Assembly (NCBI RefSeq): GCF_014195655.1
Contig: NZ_JACICD010000010.1
Location: 1 to 64,000 of the forward strand
Origin: Ancylobacter tetraedralis
GTDB taxonomy: Bacteria; Pseudomonadota; Alphaproteobacteria; Rhizobiales; Xanthobacteraceae
Length of the DNA: 64,000 nt
Direction of reading: 5' to 3'
In this document: positions 30,287-39,467 of the stretch, one piece after another
Layout of the letters: the number at the start of each line of letters is the position of its first letter
How positions within the stretch are numbered: position 1 is the first letter of the stretch
The notes under the pieces: model-generated
What the model was told of the DNA's origin: nothing
What the model saw: the letters and a program-made list of their open reading frames with translations, nothing else
Database searches by the model: none
Translations under genes and position numbers: made by a program

Positions 30287-31483
30287 ATGTCGCCAACCCG
30301 AATGCCGCCGGCGCTGTTCGCGCTCACCATCGCCGCCTATGCGATCGGCACCACGGAGTTCGTCATTGTCGGCCTGCTGCCGACCGTGGCCGCCGATCTT
30401 CACATCACCCTGCCGCTCGCCGGCCTCATCGTCAGCGTCTACGCGCTCGGCGTCACCTTCGGCGCACCGATCCTCACCGCGCTCACCGGGCGGATGGAGC
30501 GCAAGACGCTTCTGCTCTCGCTGATGGGCCTGTTCATCATCGGCAACAGCGCCGCCGCGCTCAGCCCGAGCTACGAGACGCTGCTGGTGGCGCGGGTGAT
30601 TTCCGCCTTCGCGCATGGCGTGTTCTTCTCGGTCGGCGCCACCATCGCCGCCGACCTCGTGCCGGCCGACCGCCGCGCCTCCGCCATCGCGCTGATGTTC
30701 ATGGGGCTGACGGTCGCCATCGTCACCGGCGTGCCGCTCGGCACCTTCATCGGCCAGACCTTCGGCTGGCGCGCCACCTTCTGGGCGGTGGCCGGGCTGG
30801 GCGTGCTCGCCCTGCTCGCCATCGCCGCGCTGCTGCCTGCCAACCTCGCCCGCGCCGAACCGGCCCGGCTGATGGACCAGCTGCGCGTGCTCGGCTCCGG
30901 GCGGCTGCTGCTGGTCTATGCCATGACCGCGCTCGGCTATGGCGGCACCTTCGTCGCCTTCACCTACCTCGCCTCGATCCTCGAACATGTCACCGGTTTT
31001 GCGGCCTCCAGCGTCAGCCTCATCCTGGTGGTCTATGGCCTCGCCATCGCGGTGGGCAATATCGCCGGCGGGCGCATCGCCGATCGCGACCCGGTGAAGG
31101 CGCTGACCTTCCTATTCCTCGCCCAGGCCGCCGTGCTGGCGCTGTTCACCTTCACCGCCGTGTCGCCCTGGCTGACCCTGCCGACGCTGGCCGCGCTCGG
31201 CTTCCTGTCCTTCGCCAATGTGCCGGGCCTGCAGATCTACGTGGTGGAACTCGCCAAGAAGCATCGTCCCGGCGCGGTGGATGTCGCCTCGGCGCTGAAC
31301 ATCGCCGCGTTCAATCTCGGCATCGCCATCGGCGCCTGGGTCGGCGGCCTCGTCGTCGCCTCCCCGCTCGGCCTCGGTGCCACGCCCTGGGTCGGCGCCA
31401 TACTGGTGGCCGGCGCGCTCGGCCTCACCCTCTGGAGTGGCGCGCTCGACCGTCGCGAGACACTCGTCGCCCGCACCGTCTGA
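30287..31483 (+). CDS. MFS efflux transporter, DHA1 (AraJ/YdhP) type
   Basis: A 398-residue inner-membrane drug/sugar efflux transporter of 12 helices. Seen: IAAYAIGTTEFVIVGLLP at the N terminus (the family's TTEF motif), motif A-like LTGRMERK, FAHGVFFSVGATIAADLVP, and GVPLGTFIGQTFGWRATF. The aldo/keto reductase gene follows 18 bases later, so the two probably form an operon. Substrate unknown. Confidence 0.93.
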   Translation: MSPTRMPPALFALTIAAYAIGTTEFVIVGLLPTVAADLHITLPLAGLIVSVYALGVTFGAPILTALTGRMERKTLLLSLMGLFIIGNSAAALSPSYETLLVARVISAFAHGVFFSVGATIAADLVPADRRASAIALMFMGLTVAIVTGVPLGTFIGQTFGWRATFWAVAGLGVLALLAIAALLPANLARAEPARLMDQLRVLGSGRLLLVYAMTALGYGGTFVAFTYLASILEHVTGFAASSVSLILVVYGLAIAVGNIAGGRIADRDPVKALTFLFLAQAAVLALFTFTAVSPWLTLPTLAALGFLSFANVPGLQIYVVELAKKHRPGAVDVASALNIAAFNLGIAIGAWVGGLVVASPLGLGATPWVGAILVAGALGLTLWSGALDRRETLVARTV

Positions 31484-31501
31484 TCCCAAGGAGACAATCC
31501 A

Positions 31502-32332
31502 ATGCAGCCCTATGTCAGCGCCAACGGCGCGCACATTCCCGCCCTCGGCTACGGCACCTTCCGCCTGTCGGGTGCCGATACGCTGCGCATGGTGCCCCAT
31601 GTGCTCCAGCTCGGCTTCCGCCATATCGACACCGCGCAGGCCTATGGCAACGAGGCCGAGGTCGGCGAGGGCATCCAGGCTTCCGGCGTCAACCGCGCCG
31701 ACATCTTCCTCACCACCAAGGTATGGGTCGACAAGTTCGGCCATGACGCGCTGATCGCCTCGGTCGAGGAGAGCCTGAAAAAACTCAAGACCGACTATGT
31801 CGACCTGCTGCTGCTGCACTGGCCGGCCGGCCATGCGCTGCCCGAGCCCGTCGGTGCGCTCAACGCGGTGGTGAAGGCCGGCAAGGTGCGCCATATCGGC
31901 GTATCGAACTTCAATGTCGCGCAGATGCAGGAGGCTATCGGCCTCAGCGCCGCGCCGCTCGTCACCAACCAGGTCGAATACCACCCCTTTCTCGACCAGA
32001 GCCCGATCATCACCGCCGCCCGCGCGGCGGGGCTGTCCATCACCGCCTATTTCGCCATGGCCGACGGCAAGGTGTTCACCGACCCGGTGCTGAAGGACAT
32101 CGCGGGGGCCAAGGGAAGGAGCGTCGCACAGGTGGTGCTGCGCTGGGTGATCCAGCAGGATGGGCTCATCGCCCTGTCGAAGACCGCCGGCGAGGCGCGC
32201 GCGGCGGAGAATTTCGCCATCTTCGATTTCGAGCTGTCGCGCGACGAGATGGCGGCGATCCACACCCTGGCCCGCCCGGATGGGCGCATCGTCAGCCCGG
32301 CCGGCCTCGCGCCCGTCTGGGATGCCGCCTGA
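31502..32332 (+). CDS. Aldo/keto reductase, 2,5-diketo-D-gluconate reductase type
   Basis: A 276-residue NADPH-dependent carbonyl reductase of the AKR fold. The catalytic tetrad is recognisable: Asp and Tyr in HIDTAQAYGNE, Lys in TTKVW, and His in LLLHWPAG. ISNFN-like VSNFNVAQ and the C-terminal cofactor segment IALSKTAGEARAAEN follow. An AAGGAGACAA ribosome binding site precedes the ATG. Context with an efflux pump suggests detoxification of aldehydes, which is an inference. Confidence 0.93.
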   Translation: MQPYVSANGAHIPALGYGTFRLSGADTLRMVPHVLQLGFRHIDTAQAYGNEAEVGEGIQASGVNRADIFLTTKVWVDKFGHDALIASVEESLKKLKTDYVDLLLLHWPAGHALPEPVGALNAVVKAGKVRHIGVSNFNVAQMQEAIGLSAAPLVTNQVEYHPFLDQSPIITAARAAGLSITAYFAMADGKVFTDPVLKDIAGAKGRSVAQVVLRWVIQQDGLIALSKTAGEARAAENFAIFDFELSRDEMAAIHTLARPDGRIVSPAGLAPVWDAA

Positions 32333-32483
32333 GCCATCACCGCCCCCCGCTGCCCCCTCCTCCCCGCCCGCCATTGGCGGGCGGGTCCGCATTCACCCGC
32401 ATCCATTCGCATTTGCTTTCGCGGGACTTTCCGTTGAATAAGGAAAGAGGGGGGAGCTTACAGCGGGGCTGTTGCGGAGGTTC

Positions 32484-33053
32484 ATGGTGCGGGTCTCGAA
32501 GGCGAAGGTGGCGGAGCATCGCAGCGCCATCCTGGAATCGGCCTCCCGGCTGTTTCGCGAACGCGGATTCAACGATGTCGGCGTCGCCGAGATCATGCAG
32601 GCCAGCGGGCTGACGCACGGCGCCTTCTATGGCCATTTCCGTTCCAAGGCCGATCTTGCCGGAGCGGCCTGCCGCGAGGCCTGCGCCGAGGGCGTGGACA
32701 ACTGGAAGCACTCCGGCGACATCGCCACCATCCTCGACCGCTATCTCTCCATCGCCCATCGCGACAATCCGGCTCGTGGCTGCGCGCTCGGCGCGTTCGC
32801 CGGCGATATCGCCCGGCAGGGGCCGGAACTGCAGCACGACTACGCGGAAGCGATCGAGCGCTTCCGCGGCGTGATCGAGCAGCACCTGACCGACAATGAG
32901 CCGGAGGTCCGCCGGCGCAAGGCGACGACCATCCTCGCCACCATGGTCGGCGCCCTCACCATGGCGCGCGGCATCGCCACGGCCGATCCCGCCCTCTCCG
33001 CCGCCATCCTCGACGATGTGCGCCTGCAGCTGCGGGCCTGCTTCGGCGTGTGA
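32484..33053 (+). CDS. TetR/AcrR-family transcriptional regulator
   Basis: A 189-residue repressor. The N-terminal helix-turn-helix reads RSAILESASRLFRERGFNDVGVAEIMQASGLTHGAFYGHFRSK, shown here in parts: ILESASRLFRERGF, then VGVAEIM, then GAFYGHFRSK. The C-terminal ligand-binding helices begin near residue 75. A TTG 12 bases upstream (32472) is an alternative start. It could control the preceding MFS/AKR operon or act elsewhere. Confidence 0.92.
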   Translation: MVRVSKAKVAEHRSAILESASRLFRERGFNDVGVAEIMQASGLTHGAFYGHFRSKADLAGAACREACAEGVDNWKHSGDIATILDRYLSIAHRDNPARGCALGAFAGDIARQGPELQHDYAEAIERFRGVIEQHLTDNEPEVRRRKATTILATMVGALTMARGIATADPALSAAILDDVRLQLRACFGV

Positions 33054-33085
33054 CGCGGCAGGTCTGCGGGAACGGGCGCGGGCGG

Positions 33086-34207
33086 CTATTGCGCCGCCTG
33101 CAGCGCCTTGCGGAAGCGCAGCACGGCCAGGAAGAAGAAGGCTCCGCCGATGGCGACGAGCGCCAGCAATTGCGGCCAGATCACCGATAGTCCCGCGCCG
33201 CGATAGAGAATGGCCTGCGACAGCGCGACGAAATGGGTGGAGGGCGAAAGCTGCATCACGTTCTGCAGCCAGACCGGCATGCTCTCCATCGGCGTCGTCG
33301 AGCCCGACAGCAGGTTCATCACGATCAGGACCGGCATGACGATGAGGCCGAACTGCGCCATCGAGGTCGAGACGGTGGCGACGAGGATGCCGAGCGCCGT
33401 CACCGAGAACTGGTAGACCACCATCGCCGCGACAAAGAGCGGTACCGAGCCCTGCACCGGCACGCCGAGCAGGCGCTCCACCACGAAAACCAACGACAGC
33501 GTCGCGGCGATGACGATCACCATGCCGTTGGCCCAGATCTTCGCCAACATGATCTCGATGGGCGTCACCGGCATTACCAGGAGATGTTCGATGGTGCCGT
33601 GCTCGCGCTCGCGGATCAACGCCGCGCCAGCGAGGATCACCGCCAGCATGGTGACGTTGTTGATCACCTGCATCACCGCCGTGAACCAGGCCGATTGCAG
33701 GTTGGGATTGAACCGCGCGTGCACGACCACGTTGATCGGATCCGTCGTCGCCGCACTCGGCACGGCGGCCAGCACCTCCTGGATGAGGATGTTCTGGATG
33801 TAGGAGGCGCCGTTGCCCGCCTGCGACATGGCGGTGGCGTCGATGTCCAGCTGGATGGTCGGGGTGCGGCCGGCGATCACGTCATGCTCGAACTGGGGCG
33901 GGATCGACACCACGAAGACGAAGCGGCCCGAATCCATGGCCGGGCCGACCTGATCGGCGCCGATCAGCACCGGCTCCTTGAAGAAGGGCGCGATCAGCGC
34001 ATCGCGCAGCCGGCGGGACAGCGCGGTCTGGTCCTCGTCCACCACCGCGACGGCGGCATTCTCGACCTCGAACTTGGCGCCGGAAGCGACCGTGTAGATG
34101 GCGATGGTGAAGGTGTAGACGATGAGCGCGGCCAGCACCGGGTCGGCCTTGAGGCTGTAGAGTTCCTTGATGCCGAGGCGGAAGATGCGGGCGAGACGGA
34201 CAAACAT
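33086..34207 (-). CDS. ABC-2 transporter permease, YhhJ-like
   Basis: A 373-residue membrane permease with one N-terminal helix, a large periplasmic domain (about 50-180), and five C-terminal helices, including the EREHGTIEHLLVMPVTPIEIML loop typical of ABC-2 permeases (EREHGTIEHLL shown). It starts 2 bases after the stop of the RbbA-like gene. With the two upstream genes it forms a YhiI-RbbA-YhhJ-type exporter. Confidence 0.92.
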   Translation of the reverse strand: MFVRLARIFRLGIKELYSLKADPVLAALIVYTFTIAIYTVASGAKFEVENAAVAVVDEDQTALSRRLRDALIAPFFKEPVLIGADQVGPAMDSGRFVFVVSIPPQFEHDVIAGRTPTIQLDIDATAMSQAGNGASYIQNILIQEVLAAVPSAATTDPINVVVHARFNPNLQSAWFTAVMQVINNVTMLAVILAGAALIREREHGTIEHLLVMPVTPIEIMLAKIWANGMVIVIAATLSLVFVVERLLGVPVQGSVPLFVAAMVVYQFSVTALGILVATVSTSMAQFGLIVMPVLIVMNLLSGSTTPMESMPVWLQNVMQLSPSTHFVALSQAILYRGAGLSVIWPQLLALVAIGGAFFFLAVLRFRKALQAAQ

Positions 34208-34209
34208 GC

Positions 34210-36921
34210 TCAGGCGCTCCGCTTGCGCAGGGCGAGCATCGCCGCGCCGATGAAGCCGAGCGCGAACAGGAAGATCACCACGATATCCAACCACAGATCG
34301 GCCAGGCCCAGCCCCTTGGCGAAGACGCCGACACTGACCGGCTGGTACCACGCCGCCGGGAAGGCCAGGCCGATCAGCCGCGCCCCGCCCGACAGCGAGG
34401 ACACCGGCACGAGAAGACCGGAGAAGTTCACCGAGGGAATGATGGCGATGATGGCGGTGGCGAAGATCGCCGCCACCTGGCTCTGCACGAAGCTCGACAC
34501 GAACAGGCCGAAGCCGGTGGTCGCCAGCACATAGGCCAGCGAGCCGAGCACCAGCGTGGGCAGCGAGCCCTTCACCGGCACCTCGAACACGAAGCGCGCC
34601 ACCAGCACCAGAGAGACGAAGCTGACAAAGGCGATGACGGCATAGGGCAGCTGCTTGCCGAGCAGGAATTCGACGCGGGTCACCGGCGTCGACTGGAAAT
34701 TGGTGATGGAGCCGCTTTCCTTCTCCTTCACCACCCCCAGCGCGGTCATGATCGCCGGGATCAGCACCAGCATCAGCACGATGACGCTCGGCACCATGGC
34801 GTTCACGCTCTTGAACGCCTGATTGTAGCGGTAACGCGGCTCGATGGTGATGGGATAGACCGACGTGTCGCGGCCGGTGGTGCGCAGCCGCGCATCGGCC
34901 AGGTAGCTTTGGGCGATGCCCTGCACATAGCCACGCGTCGTCTCGGCGCGGAAGGGCATGGCGCCGTCGACATAGACGCCCAGCTCGGGCTGGCGCCCGC
35001 GCAGGAGGTCGCGGCCGAAGCCGGGCGGCACCTCGATGGCGAGCGTGAGTTCGCCGTCCTTCATACGACGGTCGAGCTCATCGGGCGAGGTGATCGGCGC
35101 GTGAAGCTGGAAATAGCGCGAGCCCTCGAAGGCCTCCAGCACTTGCCGGCTCTGCGCGCTGCCGTCCTGGTCGAACACCGCATAGGGCAGGTTCTCGACG
35201 TCGAAGGAAATGCCATAGCCGAAGGTGAGCATGAGCAGGATCGGCCCGAGGAAGGCGAAGGCGAGCCGCGCCCGGTCGCGCAGGATCTCCAGCGATTCCC
35301 GCCGCGCATAGGCCCAGAGCCGGCCGGCATCGAAGCGCCGCACCGGCATGGGCGCTGCCGCCGGCCGCTGGCGCAGTTCCACCGCGCCCTCGGTGCGGCC
35401 CATGCCGGCCTCCTCGAGGGCGGCAATGAACACTTCCTCCAGCGTCGCCATGCCGCGCGCGGCCTTCAGCTCTTCCGGCGTGCCGATGGCGAGCACCTTG
35501 CCCGCATGCATCAGCGAGATGCGGTCGCAGCGCTCGGCTTCGTTCATGAAATGGGTGGAGAGAAAGATCGTCACCCCATCCTGACGCGAGAGTTCGATGA
35601 GGGTGCGCCAGAAATTGTCGCGCGCCACCGGGTCGACGCCGGAGGTCGGCTCGTCGAGAATGAGGATCTCCGGCTTGTGGATCACCGCCACGGCAAGCTG
35701 GAGGCGCTGGCGGATGCCGAGCGGCAGGCTCTCGGGGCGCATGTCCGCCACGTCCGCGAGGTCAAACCGCGCCAGCATCTGCCCGACGCGGCCCTCCACG
35801 TCGGCGATTTCGAACAGCCGGGCATGCAGCACGAGGTTCTGCCGCACGGTCAGTTCGCCATAGAGCGAGAAGGCCTGCGACATGTAGCCGACCCGCTTGC
35901 GGGTCGCCATGTCGCCGCCCAGCAGCGGCGCCCCGAACAGCCTTGCCTCGCCCTCGCTCGCCGGCAACAGGCCGGTGAGCATCTTCATCGTGGTCGACTT
36001 GCCCGAGCCGTTGGAGCCGAGGAAGCCGAAGATCTCGCCCTTCTCGATGCGGAAATCGACATGGTCGACAGCGACGAAATCGCCGAACCGGCAGGTGAGC
36101 CCGGTCGCCTCGATGGCCGGCGCGCCATCATGCATCTGGCGCGGCAGATCGGGAATCGGCGCGGCATCGGCGCGCTCGGCTTCCGGCAGCAGCGCGACGA
36201 AGGCCGCCTCCAGCGTCGGAGCGCCGGCCTGCCGGCGAATGTCGTCGGGCGAGCCGGTGGCCAGAACGCGCCCGGCATTCATCGCCGCCAGCCAGTCGAA
36301 GCGCTCGGCCTCCTCCATATAGGCGGTGGCGACGATGACGCTCATGCTCGGCCGGCGGGCGCGCAGCCGTTCCATCAGCTCCCAGAACTGGCGACGCGAC
36401 AGCGGATCGACGCCGGTGGTCGGCTCGTCGAGAATGACGAGGTCGGGATCGTGGATCAGCGCGGCGCAGATGCCGAGCTTCTGCTTCATGCCGCCGGAGA
36501 GCTTGCCCGCCGGCCGGTCGGCGAAGGGGGCGAGTCCGGTGGCGCCGATCAGCTCGGCGATACGCTCGGCGCGCTCGCCCGCGTCCTGGCCGAACAGGCG
36601 GGCGAAGAAATCGAGATTCTCCGCGACGCTGAGCGTGGGGTAGAGGTTGCGCCCCAGTCCCTGCGGCATGTAGGCGATGCGCCCGCCGGCCTCGCGGCGC
36701 CAGCCCGCGCGGGCCATGTCGCCACCCAGCACCTCGACCGTGCCGGCCTGGATGCGCGTCACGCCGGCCGCCAGCGAGAGGAGGGTGGACTTGCCCACGC
36801 CATCGGGACCGATCAGCCCCGCCATGCAACCGGCCGGAACGGACAGGTCGATACCGTCCAGCGCGATGGCGCGGCCGTAGCGATGCGCCACGCCCTTGAG
36901 CGCGATGACCGGCCCGCTCAT
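34210..36921 (-). CDS. RbbA/YhiH-like ABC transporter, two ATPase domains fused to a permease
   Basis: A 903-residue fusion: ATPase 1 (about 1-230; Walker [10 protein letters not shown], signature [11 protein letters not shown], Walker B VILDEP), ATPase 2 (about 265-500; Walker [10 protein letters not shown], Walker [12 protein letters not shown]), and an ABC-2 permease (about 540-900). The second ATPase has a degenerate signature, LPLGIRQRL instead of LSGG. The E. coli homologue RbbA is reported as a ribosome-associated ATPase, but the fused permease and HlyD/YhhJ neighbours point to export. It overlaps the HlyD gene by 4 bases. Confidence 0.94.
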   Translation of the reverse strand: MSGPVIALKGVAHRYGRAIALDGIDLSVPAGCMAGLIGPDGVGKSTLLSLAAGVTRIQAGTVEVLGGDMARAGWRREAGGRIAYMPQGLGRNLYPTLSVAENLDFFARLFGQDAGERAERIAELIGATGLAPFADRPAGKLSGGMKQKLGICAALIHDPDLVILDEPTTGVDPLSRRQFWELMERLRARRPSMSVIVATAYMEEAERFDWLAAMNAGRVLATGSPDDIRRQAGAPTLEAAFVALLPEAERADAAPIPDLPRQMHDGAPAIEATGLTCRFGDFVAVDHVDFRIEKGEIFGFLGSNGSGKSTTMKMLTGLLPASEGEARLFGAPLLGGDMATRKRVGYMSQAFSLYGELTVRQNLVLHARLFEIADVEGRVGQMLARFDLADVADMRPESLPLGIRQRLQLAVAVIHKPEILILDEPTSGVDPVARDNFWRTLIELSRQDGVTIFLSTHFMNEAERCDRISLMHAGKVLAIGTPEELKAARGMATLEEVFIAALEEAGMGRTEGAVELRQRPAAAPMPVRRFDAGRLWAYARRESLEILRDRARLAFAFLGPILLMLTFGYGISFDVENLPYAVFDQDGSAQSRQVLEAFEGSRYFQLHAPITSPDELDRRMKDGELTLAIEVPPGFGRDLLRGRQPELGVYVDGAMPFRAETTRGYVQGIAQSYLADARLRTTGRDTSVYPITIEPRYRYNQAFKSVNAMVPSVIVLMLVLIPAIMTALGVVKEKESGSITNFQSTPVTRVEFLLGKQLPYAVIAFVSFVSLVLVARFVFEVPVKGSLPTLVLGSLAYVLATTGFGLFVSSFVQSQVAAIFATAIIAIIPSVNFSGLLVPVSSLSGGARLIGLAFPAAWYQPVSVGVFAKGLGLADLWLDIVVIFLFALGFIGAAMLALRKRSA

Positions 36922-37973
36922 TGCGGCAGCTTCACCGCCAGCGCCTCGGGCCAGGTGGCCGTGGTCGCGGTGCGCACATAGGCGACGCCGCGCACGCCGG
37001 TCTTCACCCGATCCTCATATTGCTTGAGCAGATCGGAGGCGATGCGCAGCTTCACCCGGAACATCAGCTTCTCGCGCTCGTCATCGGTCTCGACCGATTT
37101 CGGTGTGAACTGCGCGCCGGAGGCGACGAAGCTCACCGTGGCGGGGATCACATATTCCGGCGCGGGGTCGAGCACGATGCGCGCCTCGTCGCCCATCGCG
37201 AGGCGCCCGGCGACGCGGGCGGGCACGAAGACGGTCATGTAGACGTCGGAGAGATCGAGCAGCGTGACGATGGGCGCGCCGGCCGCCACCACCTCGCCCG
37301 AGCGCACCAGCTTGTATTCGACGCGGCCGCGGCGGGGTGCCTTCAGGGTCGAATCGTCGATCTGCGACTGAATCCGCGCGACATCGGCGCGGGCGGCATC
37401 GGCGGTGGCCAGCGCCGCCTCGAGCGCGGCCTGCGAGGCCTTGAGCCCGGCCTCGGCGACGTTTAGCTCGCTCTGGCGTGTATCGGCGGACTGGATGGTG
37501 CCGTAACCGCTCTGCTTGAGCTTGGAGGCACGCTCGAATTCCTGCTGGGCGAGCAGGCGCTGGCTCTCGCGCTGGGCGATCGCCGCCTCGGCCTCGGCGA
37601 CCGATTTCTCGGCGGCGCGTACCTGCGCCTCGGTGCCGGCGAGCTGGGCCGCGAGTTCCACCGTGTCCATGCGGGCGACCGTCTCGCCCTCGTCCACCGT
37701 CTGGCCTTCCTCCACCAACACCTGCGCCACGCGGCCGGCGAGCTTGGAGGCGACGAGCACCTGCTCGGATTCGATGCGCCCGTTGGTCATGAAGATGTCG
37801 GCCGGGAGCTTGTGCCCGGTCAGCTTGTCCACCAGCGCCTGCAACCGGGCCCCCAGGCCTCCCGTCTCCTGCGCCGATGCGGGAGGCGCGAGGCCGAGCC
37901 CCAGAATGACAATGACGGCGGCACGCACTGCGAAAGCAGCCGTCTTTTCGCCTCGACCGAGCCACGCGCTCAT
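36918..37973 (-). CDS. HlyD-family periplasmic adaptor, YhiI-like
   Basis: A 351-residue membrane-fusion protein with a signal/anchor (about 14-36, ending PPASAQ), the lipoyl half-motif [22 protein letters not shown], a long coiled-coil hairpin (about 100-200), and the second half [27 protein letters not shown] at 37973 is preferred because GGGAGG precedes it at 4 bases; longer upstream frame is not family-like. It is the first gene of the exporter operon, divergent from the alcohol dehydrogenase. Confidence 0.93.
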   Translation of the reverse strand: MSAWLGRGEKTAAFAVRAAVIVILGLGLAPPASAQETGGLGARLQALVDKLTGHKLPADIFMTNGRIESEQVLVASKLAGRVAQVLVEEGQTVDEGETVARMDTVELAAQLAGTEAQVRAAEKSVAEAEAAIAQRESQRLLAQQEFERASKLKQSGYGTIQSADTRQSELNVAEAGLKASQAALEAALATADAARADVARIQSQIDDSTLKAPRRGRVEYKLVRSGEVVAAGAPIVTLLDLSDVYMTVFVPARVAGRLAMGDEARIVLDPAPEYVIPATVSFVASGAQFTPKSVETDDEREKLMFRVKLRIASDLLKQYEDRVKTGVRGVAYVRTATTATWPEALAVKLPQ

Positions 37974-38383
37974 CAGGCCTCCCAGGAACGATAGAGCCTG
38001 CGATGCGGAACCGCATCGCATCTTCACAGCCGATCCCGCCCCCGCAGCTTCGCCGCGACAGGATTGAACCATGCGCAGGAGCGCATAGCCAGACAGCAAT
38101 CGGGCCAAGGCCGCGCCGTGCCGCCCTCCACCCTGGCTGTTGGGATCGGGCCGCGATCCTAGGTCGTCGGCGGGGGCCGGCATTGACCATGATCAACGGC
38201 GGCCGCACCGCAGCATGCGATAGGTTCCCCGCCGTCGCTTGGCTTCATTCGCCGGCTAGCGATTTCCCGCGGCGCCGCGCCCCCGAGCGTCTCGGCGTTT
38301 GGTCTTCGCAGCACTTGCCCGGATAATGAGCCGATGTCGTGTGTGCCCAGCCTGTCGCCAACGCTGCCGCCGAGGATGTCACG
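37974..38383. other. Divergent intergenic region between the exporter and adh
   Basis: A 410-base spacer without a credible gene. It carries a perfect FNR/FixK-type box (38183-38196) placed 187 bases before the alcohol dehydrogenase start and 209 bases before the exporter start, so either or both operons may be controlled from it. Confidence 0.6.
38183..38196. promoter_or_regulatory. FNR/FixK-type operator
   Basis: TTGACCATGATCAA fits the consensus TTGAY-N4-RTCAA with both half-sites complete. In alphaproteobacteria such sites bind FnrL/FixK and mark genes induced at low oxygen. Downstream lie zinc alcohol dehydrogenase and phosphoketolase, known members of such regulons in related bacteria. 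Confidence 0.78.
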
Positions 38384-39367
38384 ATGAGAGCCATGGTCCT
38401 CCATGCCTATGGAGAGGCGCTGCGCCCCGAGGAGCGCGCGCTGCCGCAACCCGGCGCCGGCGAGATCCGCGTGCGCGTGGAGGCCTGCGCGGTCTGCCGC
38501 ACGGACCTGCACGTGGTCGACGGCGAATTGCCGCCGGGCAAGCTGCCCGTCATTCCCGGCCATGAGATCGTCGGCATCGTCGAGGCGCTGGGCGACGGCG
38601 TCGCCGCGCCGATGGTGGGCACGCGGGTCGGCATTCCCTGGCTCGGCCATACCTGCGGGGTATGCCCCTATTGCGCCGGCCATCGCGAGAACCTGTGCGA
38701 CGACCCGCTCTTCACCGGCTACACGCGCGACGGCGGCTTCGCCACCCATGTGGTGGCCGACGCCGCCTATTGCTTCCCGCTGGACGGGTTCGACGACCCT
38801 GTCGCTGCCGCGCCGCTGATGTGCGCGGGGCTGATCGGCTGGCGCACGCTGAAAATGGCCGGGGACGCGCAGCGCATCGGCATCTACGGCTTCGGCGCCG
38901 CCGCCCATCTCATCGCGCAGGTCTGCCGCTGGCAGGGCCGCGAGGTCTATGCCTTCACCCGCGCCGGCGACCGACAGGCGCAGCAGCTGGCGCTGTCGCT
39001 CGGCGCGCACTGGGCCGGCGCCTCGGAAGACGCCCCGCCTGCGAAGCTCGACGCCGCGCTGATCTTCGCGCCGGTCGGCGCGCTGGTGCCGGTCGCGCTG
39101 CGGGCGCTCGCCAAGGGCGGGCGGGTGGTGTGCGGGGGCATCCACATGAGCGACATCCCGCAATTTCCCTATTCCATCCTGTGGGAGGAGCGGCAGGTCG
39201 TCTCGGTCGCCAACCTCACCCGCGAGGACGCGCGCGAATTCCTCACCCTCGCGCCGCAGGCCGGCATCCGGGCGACCACCACGACCTACAGGCTGGAGCG
39301 CGCCAACGAGGCGCTGGCCGACCTGCGCGCCGGCCGTTTCCAGGGCGCGGCGGTGCTGGTGCCGTGA
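38384..39367 (+). CDS. Zinc-dependent alcohol dehydrogenase
   Basis: A 327-residue medium-chain dehydrogenase. The catalytic zinc ligands are in VEACAVCRTDLHVVDG and PVIPGHEIVGIV; the structural zinc site is CGVCPYCAGHRENLCDD. The Rossmann region IGIYGFGAAAHLIAQV follows. The ATG at 38384 is preceded by GAGG at 8 bases; a second ATG at 38393 is possible. It is 100 bases before phosphoketolase and probably serves as a fermentative or redox-balancing alcohol/aldehyde enzyme under low oxygen. Confidence 0.93.
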   Translation: MRAMVLHAYGEALRPEERALPQPGAGEIRVRVEACAVCRTDLHVVDGELPPGKLPVIPGHEIVGIVEALGDGVAAPMVGTRVGIPWLGHTCGVCPYCAGHRENLCDDPLFTGYTRDGGFATHVVADAAYCFPLDGFDDPVAAAPLMCAGLIGWRTLKMAGDAQRIGIYGFGAAAHLIAQVCRWQGREVYAFTRAGDRQAQQLALSLGAHWAGASEDAPPAKLDAALIFAPVGALVPVALRALAKGGRVVCGGIHMSDIPQFPYSILWEERQVVSVANLTREDAREFLTLAPQAGIRATTTTYRLERANEALADLRAGRFQGAAVLVP

Positions 39368-39467
39368 CCTGCGCGCACCGTGACCTGCGCGTGCCGTGAC
39401 GTGCGCGTCATGCGCCCTATCTAGTCTTCAACCCGCTTTTGCGACTGAGCCGTAACAGGAGAGACCG

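Noticed and set aside
34909-36981. Long plus-strand frame opposite the RbbA-like gene
   Set aside because: Antisense shadow of a full ABC transporter; no family features of its own.
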